A stretch of DNA of 64,000 nucleotides from Cliona cf. orientalis (lineage: Eukaryota > Porifera > Demospongiae > Clionaida > Clionaidae). The stretch spans positions 6,965,501 to 7,029,500 of the forward strand of contig OZ005699.1 in the NCBI GenBank assembly GCA_963930775.1, in the 5' to 3' direction. The notes under the pieces were generated by a model. That model was given only the letters and a program-made list of their open reading frames with translations, did not search any database and was not told the DNA's origin. Position 1 is the stretch's first letter, and the number at the start of each line of letters is the position of its first letter. Shown here in pieces: positions 58,364 to 64,000 of this stretch. Both the position numbers and the translations under genes were made by a program.

Positions 58364-58900
58364 CTCTCTCTAATGTAATGACAGTCTGAGCAAAGAATCA
58401 GAAATTATACATAATATTATACTTAGCTTGTCAGCAATATACCCTCTCATTCATTCTCTTCCCCCCCCCTCACACACACATATACATACACACATGCAGT
58501 CGTATAGCCACATATTATTAAGGGGACTGGCTATGCGAGACTACACATACACTCGAATTAAACACACGTACATAAGTTTAATACATAATCAATGGGCATT
58601 TACCCTTTTATGATGTCCAGCTAATCGTCACTTGTTAACAGCTCCACAGAGTTCAAAGAGTTCTCCTGGTCGACCGGTCCCGCGCACGCTGCTGCTTGAA
58701 AATATCCGTTGTCTTGGTAACTACACACGTGATTAACCATTTGACGTAAACCGCGTAGTATAGTGCGCATGCGCTCGTTGGCTTCATTTTGCCTAGTCAT
58801 TGTTTTTCTTGCCCCACCGATGATTACTATTACTACGTTGTCTTCATTATGGCATCTGGTCGTTCAGGTATAACCTTGCCAGAAAATAATCGCTGAAGAG

Positions 58901-60055
58901 ATGGAATCCAATTTGATTGACCCAACTTTTGTCCCAGAAGATAGAGAAATAAATCCATCAAATGTTGAGCAGGTCATAAGGCCAGGCAAACTGAATTCGC
59001 AGTTTATCGTCACCGCCCGCATGGATTTTCAGATTTTTCAAAATTTTCATATTTCAGATTGTATGCAGCAACTATATGGCACTTTGGCCCCGCCCCCTCG
59101 AGCGCTGCAATTGAAGGGCGTGGTCTCGGCGATCGCGAGTTCGAACCTAGCATTTCTCGCACTCTTTTACTAGTTTGAAATCTGAATAATGACCGCCCGC
59201 CCGCATGCAAAATCGAAAAGTCTGTGACGATAAACTGTGAATTTAGTTTGCCTCGCCTAAAAAGTAGTAGGTTCATTCGGTGTAAAGGGGTTGGGGAGAT
59301 TTGGCAAACATCGTAATCCAAAGGGTAAAGTATGCAAGAAATGCTGGAAATCAGCTCGTGCTTGGTGTACCATTGACTTAAAGAAACAGTGTATTGCCCA
59401 TCGTTGGAGTAAGAAGTGTAGAGAGTGTAAAGGGGAGTCCAAGACATGGTTTGATGAGCAAGCTCTTCAAAAGATGGCTGAATACGCTACTAAACTGTAT
59501 TTCTTAAACCGTAGATCTACTAATGGCAAACAAACTCCTCAAAATCCTAAGAAGAGCAATTTTGGTGATTACCCACAGATTGAGGGACCACCTTGTTATG
59601 AAGTTAGGTGTATCAAGTGTAGGAAGCTTGGCCGTAGTTGCTGGAAGAATTCGAAACATGTTTACGATGACCAAGAATGGTTGAGCACTACATCTGGCCA
59701 CTCGGTAGATGATTTTGATGATAATCTAAGTCTTATGAGTGACGATGAATATTGTTATGATCAATATTGCAAGGAAGAATCTGATGATCAATATTGCAAG
59801 GAAGAATCTGATGATGATTACCCCTACTATATCTACAGTGACTATGAAGATACCTCTGAAAGTGATAACTATAGTCTCTATGATCCTTTCGGATATTATG
59901 AGTGGGGTGAGGGAGATCTTTACAATTCAGATGGAGATCCTTATGATCATAGGCGGCGGAACAGGGGGGGCAGGGGGGGCACTCGCCCCCCCACTTTCAG
60001 AGATGGGGGGGGGCATTGCCCCCCCAAAATCCAAGCCAGTGATATCATTAAGTAG
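58901..60055 (+). CDS. 3CxxC zinc-finger protein, RTP-like, disturbed by two TIR elements
   Basis: The strong part is 59267-59950: GRFGKHRN then CKKCWKSARAWCTIDLKKQC, CRECKG and FDEQALQKMAEYATK. The CxxC pairs with WxSAxxW match the 3CxxC zinc domain of receptor-transporting proteins (RTPs), which in vertebrates help traffic receptors or act in antiviral defence. A second pair (CIKC) and a very acidic Asp/Tyr-rich region with two copies of DQYCKEESDD follow. The likely N-terminal piece MESNLIDPTFVPEDREI (58901 on) is separated from it by a 280 bp TIR element, and no GT-AG pair joins the two in phase. An alternative first exon, 58849-58867, does fit the phase. The last 35 codons come from a second TIR element. 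Start and functionality are uncertain. Confidence 0.55.
58979..59258. mobile_element. TIR element, 280 bp, inside the RTP-like gene
   Basis: The ends contain GGCAAACT and CAGTTTATCGTCAC in inverted form over about 38 bases (left AGGCCAGGCAAACTG, right CAGTTTGCCT-type AGTTTGCCTCGCCT). A GC-rich CGCCCGCATG word lies just inside both. It interrupts or forms an intron in the RTP-like gene. Confidence 0.65.
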
Positions 60056-60282
60056 CTACTTTTCACAACAAATATACCAAAATACCTACAAAAGCTGCCT
60101 AGAATAGCTTCGAGAATCGATCACAGTGCACATTTCCCACCATTTCTGACAGTACATGCAGTAGCAGCACCACCGATCGACACGAGTGACCTTTGAACTT
60201 CAATTAAGGGGGCGTGTCCCCAAAATTTTCGCGCGCAATTGTTAATCTTTGCCCCCCCAGTCAAAGCTTCCTTCCGCCGCCT
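59950..60282. mobile_element. TIR element with GGCGGCGGAA ends and G/C runs
   Basis: TAGGCGGCGGAA at the left and TTCCGCCGCCTA at the right are inverted copies; ATCA/TGAT outside extend the match. G7-G9 and C7 runs are frequent inside. It sits at the 3' end of the RTP-like coding region and supplies its last codons and stop. Confidence 0.65.
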
Positions 60283-60640
60283 ATGATGATATGTGTTTTC
60301 CATACTCATTACCATGGTTTTATTAGCTATAGCTCCTATAAAATTAATTAGTCACATTTAGTCTAGCTAGCTATATTATGCGTGATAGAAAACAATCAAT
60401 AGTGTATGCAATTATATACTGTACCTACATATTGGTTATGTTAGTATCTAGCCATCATAACATTATTTTCTATGATAACAATGGAATTCATGATTTTAAA
60501 TTCATCCCACTGGCTTAAAAATAATATTAAGCTAAGTACCAATATTATATTATTTATATAATCACATCACGGCACCTAGGCTAACTAAACTAGAGCTAGC
60601 TGAGCTCTCTAATTAACCATTTTTAGGCAATATTAAAATT
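60283..60640. other. AT-rich intergenic region
   Basis: Just right of the TIR element the bases GAT GAT ATG TGT TTT ... TTT TAT TAG would continue the RTP-like frame if the element were absent, so the first 50 bases may be the old coding end. The rest has no recognised feature. Confidence 0.4.
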
Positions 60641-60889
60641 TAATGATAACCATCAATGGTCTGCCTTTGAATTTGAGGCACTGTCAACTGAATACCTTAA
60701 AACCTTCTCACTGAAAGCTTATAAGTATCCAGCAAGATCGTGGACTAGACCTTAGCAAGCGGGAATTTGTCGTGTTTAATGATGATTCAGTAATGATAAG
60801 CATCAAACAGGCTATATGGCTAGCTAGAAGAGAAGACTAATGAGATCCAGCAGCTTGAAATACAAATCAGCGATCTACAACATTCATTA

Positions 60890-61170
60890 TGCACCTATCA
60901 ATGTAATGCCCCACTACCCCCCTCCCGGGCACCATAGGGGCAAGGTGGGGATTTGACTAATGAACTCGTCAACTTCCCGTAAGGTGGGGCCAGTCTCGTC
61001 TGTCAAATCCCCACTCTATCCCCCTTCCAGGGTGGGGAAATGATAGGGGATTTGACAAATATCGACTACGTGCATGTCAAATGCCCCTGCAGGCTGGGGC
61101 TTGGTTTTTTATGTCAATCCCCCTGTGTCGCCCGGGAGGGGGGTAGTGGGGCATTATATTGATAGGTGCA
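60890..61170. mobile_element. TIR element, 281 bp, with 40 bp ends
   Basis: TGCACCTATCAATGTAATGC at the left and, inverted, GCATTATATTGATAGGTGCA at the right, continuing through CCCCCTCCCGGGC, give about 40 bases of TIR. TTA on both sides is a possible 3 bp target duplication, as seen for Harbinger-type elements. Confidence 0.7.
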
Positions 61171-61251
61171 TTACAGGAAGCTGAATCAAGAGAGGAGCAG
61201 TGTTAAGTTGAAATTGATAAGAAAGATGAAAAATTAAGTCTGAAAGATAAT

Positions 61252-62509
61252 TACCGTATTGTCTCTAATTTAACGGACATATCTAATTATCCGGACACCA
61301 TTTTGAATTATTCCGAGCGAAGCGAGGTTCCCACTCTGGGTCCTGGTGACACTTGCATGGTTTCCCGAATTTCGAAAATCTCGCTCTCGGCCTCTAGAGC
61401 ATCACAGGCCAGCCTTTGCAGTTTATCAACTGTTGATCAGATTGCTAACCTGCTACCGAGTGTCACAAAGCCGTGCAATGCTTCGTCTTGCCTAAGTGTA
61501 TGTACCCCATTTGAAAAATTGTGCGCCTCCCTTAAAGCTCGCACTCCACTGTCACAGTTGTGACCCCAACTTCATTACTACTCACAGATTGGCTGACAAT
61601 CGGCCCACTCTTTGAACATGTCAAACTGACAACCTAGCTAAAAATTGGACTTACTGTGTGGGCGTAATGTTGCGTCCGTGGACTTTTTTGCACATATCCT
61701 GTAGTCCCTTTGTCAGCTCCTTCACAAACATAGGAGGTGTCTAAAGCCGGTACCTATCCAATACTAAACTTTCAGACTCCTAGTCTTAACTAGCGCCTCG
61801 CCAGAGACGGTCAAATAGATCTACAGAACGCAAGGATTTTAGCACCGTCTGGCTCGTATTGAGGTAACCTTGCCCCACCCTAGCTAGAGCCTCGTGCCTT
61901 GGCACGTGCCAAGCACGAGGCTAGCCCCACCCAGCGCTTGTCCTCAAGCTATATAGCTCTATATGGCCTACTTGCCTTGGGGGGTGTGGTGCAACGCTAA
62001 ATCCGCGATCCGGTAAGCTGACCGCGTACCGCATCCTAACCAATTATTGACTTGTGGGCATGCGCTGAGCGAGGAAATTCCTGCACTCACGTGTGTCCCT
62101 AGTTTATTTACCTCTAATTACACCGGACAGTCAACGAAGTACGAATTTTTGTTGTTCTAATCATCCGGACATCGTTGTTCTAATGCGGACAGCTCGGCTA
62201 GCGCGCTACCTATACCCATATCAGTGTATGAAGGAGGCGAGTTGTTCTCGTTCCCACCATGAACAGGGAGCTCCGGGTACCGTCTCGTTTACTCCATCTC
62301 TGCAGCTGGTCGATCGCACGCCCATTTGACCGAATGCGCATGCGTGAAAGCGTGTTCTAATTCATCGGACACTTCGAACGCCAACTATTTTCGTGCGTGT
62401 GCTCTAATTATAGTAGTCTCGTCCCCAGACCCCACCCCCAAAGGAGGAATAGGACATTGGCCAAAATAATTATTTTTCTGGTGTCCGTTAAATTAGAGGT
62501 AATACGGTA
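61252..62509. mobile_element. TIR element, 1.26 kb, TACCGTATT ends
   Basis: TACCGTATTGTCTCTAATTT at the left and AAATTAGAGGTAATACGGTA at the right are inverted copies over about 30 bases. TA at each end suggests a TA target. Blocks of GTCCGG/ATCCGGACA recur inside. A partial TAGTCTCGTCCCCAGACCCC end from the MULE-like family is inserted near 62413. No transposase frame was found; the frame at 61303-61563 lies within it. Confidence 0.65.
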
Positions 62510-62884
62510 TGAAATAAAATTAGCTGATAAGGATAGAGAGCTACAGATGCCATAAGAGAAGCCTGAAACAGCAAAACCAATAAAGAATGAGAGAAGGAAT
62601 TGATAGAAAAACAACGGACAATGATAGCAAGCTTGGAGGAACAGCTTCAACAGCAATCACCACCGACACCTGCAGTACATGTCACATCAAATCAGCAGCA
62701 GCAGCAGCAAGTACCAATGTCTGTTGCTTCAAGTGGTATTATTAATAATTATAGCCTACTACACACATCAAGCTTTGCAGCAGTCTTTAACAGAGAAATC
62801 GGCCAGCTTGACCTCAAACCTGCTGCACATCTACCATCAATGGAAAACATACAAAAAAATGGATCCTCCAAATTACTACAATGA

Positions 62885-63349
62885 AAAGGCATAATAATAA
62901 AAGCTAGAAACTATGCTGTATATTAAATAATCATGACATGTGGACGTCCTGACTCATAATTAGTCATCATCCATTGCATGAGGTTGATCATGCTCATGCA
63001 TGCAAGCGTAATGGTATAGCTATGTGATTATCATCATAATAAAAATTATTATTATTATGATAAACAGTGACAGTAGCTATAATAGTTTTTGGGCAGAAAT
63101 TAAAGATGAATAAATTAATTTATTCACAAAGTGCATTGAGATTAGGCCACATTGAGCTATTATTATTACAAATTAATGTCATGTATGGGTACTTAATTTG
63201 GTGACCATTACCATATGAGAAAGAAACGTGGCCTTGTGTCTACACGCTTTGGGAGCGGTAGCAACTGCAGCTTTACAACCAAATTCATTACAATTCCTTA
63301 ATAAGTATAATTATTATTGTCTATAATACTAAAACTAATATCAGTGAGT
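62885..63349. other. Intergenic between decayed gene and lectin gene
   Basis: AT-rich, with several ATTATTATTA words. No gene, RNA or repeat ends were recognised. It holds the 3' region of the minus-strand lectin gene. Confidence 0.4.
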
Positions 63350-63877
63350 CTAAACTGGTTCAAACTCCCACTGCTGTGATGATCCATCCTCTAGCTGCCC
63401 CCTTCTCTTCATCATGATGATTTTTGATCCAACCGTTTCAGGCTGCTGTACTTCCACCACCTGCCCATTCAATTGTGACACAATCACTCCCTCTTCTTCG
63501 TAAATTTTCCATTTTTGGTTAGCGATAACAGTAGGTGGTAAATTTTTTGGCCATATGATTAAAGGAGTTCCCATTTCCCATTTAGCTCCTTGGATATCCA
63601 ATAACATCCCATTCTGCTTTGAAACTATGTAGCAATAGCCATCACCTGCATCTTCCAAGTACCATAACTGGCTGTTAGCACTAGTTATGTCAACTATCTT
63701 CTCTTTCAGGACCACTAGGGTTCCTGCCAACTGTTTATCAGGACGATCAGGGTTACCATTCAGAGCCATGATACAGCTACGGTTCTTTATGTAGTAGTAC
63801 TTCTGAGGTATTGAAGGAGTATGGATAACCAGCTTTTTGACTCCTGTGGAGATCTCCCCACCTTCCATTGGCTGCAT
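63350..63877 (-). CDS. Ricin-type beta-trefoil lectin domain protein
   Basis: A single-exon frame of 175 residues from ATG 63877 to the stop at 63350. It is one beta-trefoil: three repeats each ending in a QxW-type motif, NSQLWYLE, NQKWKIYEE and SQQWEFEPV. The first repeat has YYYIKNRSCIMALNG, the second YCYIVSKQNGMLLDIQG and the third GVIVSQLNGQVVEVQQ. Such domains bind sugars. There is no signal peptide, no membrane segment and no enzymatic chain, so this is a lectin-only protein, probably cytosolic or secreted by another route. It could be the C-terminal exon of a larger gene, since no upstream promoter was identified in the 120 bases left in the window. Confidence 0.75.
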   Translation of the reverse strand: MQPMEGGEISTGVKKLVIHTPSIPQKYYYIKNRSCIMALNGNPDRPDKQLAGTLVVLKEKIVDITSANSQLWYLEDAGDGYCYIVSKQNGMLLDIQGAKWEMGTPLIIWPKNLPPTVIANQKWKIYEEEGVIVSQLNGQVVEVQQPETVGSKIIMMKRRGQLEDGSSQQWEFEPV

Positions 63878-64000
63878 ATTTCAGTACAGTTCCTGCTAGC
63901 ACATGTGAAAGGTCAGCTGAAAAAACAAAAAGGTGTGTCACAAACAACATTTAGCCCCTCCCATTTATGTACTAACACAGTCTGACTTGGAATAATATTG
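63878..64000. other. Right edge of the window
   Basis: Only 123 bases remain upstream of the lectin start. A pyrimidine-rich stretch and AG words would allow a splice acceptor on the minus strand close to 63880, but nothing decides this. Confidence 0.3.

Larger units (their letters stand above)
60640..62884 (+). pseudogene. Decayed coiled-coil gene cut by two TIR elements
   Basis: Short codable islands lie in order on the plus strand: about 60655-60750 (HQWSAFEFEALSTEYLKTFS), 60840-60890 (IQQLEIQISDLQHS), 61174-61250 and 62510-62600 (Glu/Lys-rich, with stops), and 62600-62884 (MIEKQRTMIASLEEQLQQQS, Gln-rich, then a short domain-free tail to TGA). The repeated E/K/Q/L pattern suggests a coiled coil. 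Several in-frame stops and frame changes mean it is broken. Two TIR elements (60890-61170 and 61252-62509) split it. The family is not recognised. The last island could still be an expressed exon. Confidence 0.4.

Noticed and set aside
61303-61563. 86-residue Ser/Cys-rich frame
   Set aside because: It is inside the TIR element 61252-62509 and lacks transposase motifs.
63350-63877. Ricin-type domain read as a toxin remnant
   Set aside because: Only the sugar-binding beta-trefoil is present; there is no enzymatic chain and the frame is open.

Overview
The window looks like nuclear DNA of a demosponge, close to Amphimedon queenslandica in character. It is AT-rich, with short GT-AG introns, closely packed genes, and many short terminal-inverted-repeat (TIR) elements. 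Its animal immune families (RIG-I-like helicases, a NACHT/LRR protein, many Death domains) support a metazoan host. The species is an inference; no database search was possible.

From left to right: a coiled-coil/Death-domain gene (704-1990, 5' end not found); a block of repeats; a Kelch/Death gene (5111-8131); repeats, including a 1.3 kb TIR element (9040-10333) and a nested pair (12203-12780); a lone coiled-coil exon (13122-13369). Next comes a RIG-I-like receptor (RLR) locus. RLR1 (14125-18039, minus) is head-to-head with a GNAT acetyltransferase gene (18092-19247, plus). RLR2 (20011-23417, plus) follows, then an RLR pseudogene (about 24087-29230) split by a nearly intact CR1-like LINE (about 24391-28948). 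After 5 kb of repeats comes a very large gene (34693-42110) that reads NACHT - LRR - Roc-COR - Death - acidic repeat tail. RLR3 (43082-46337), a recent duplicate of RLR2, follows it.

The right third holds an 11 kb minus-strand gene for a tektin-like coiled-coil protein (47049-58363). Its introns contain a whole-looking Ty3/gypsy element, a small TIR element, a tandem array of four tRNA-Asp copies (one broken), and a complete five-exon four-transmembrane gene on the opposite strand (54636-56601). The last intron of that nested gene ends in a (CT)76 microsatellite that forms its polypyrimidine tract. Beyond it lie a 3CxxC zinc-finger (RTP-like) gene whose C-terminus runs into a TIR element, a decayed coiled-coil gene cut by two TIR elements, and a ricin-type beta-trefoil lectin gene (63350-63877, minus).

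The common thread is the Death fold. Six intact genes carry one, joined to a coiled coil, a Kelch propeller, RLR helicases (three times) or a NACHT-LRR-Roc-COR protein. I read the left 46 kb as an innate immune receptor cluster in which RNA-sensing helicases carry a Death domain where vertebrate RLRs carry CARDs. All three RLR genes share the same layout: a seven-base first coding exon, a Death exon and one long helicase exon. Each also has a kappaB-like palindrome in intron 2.
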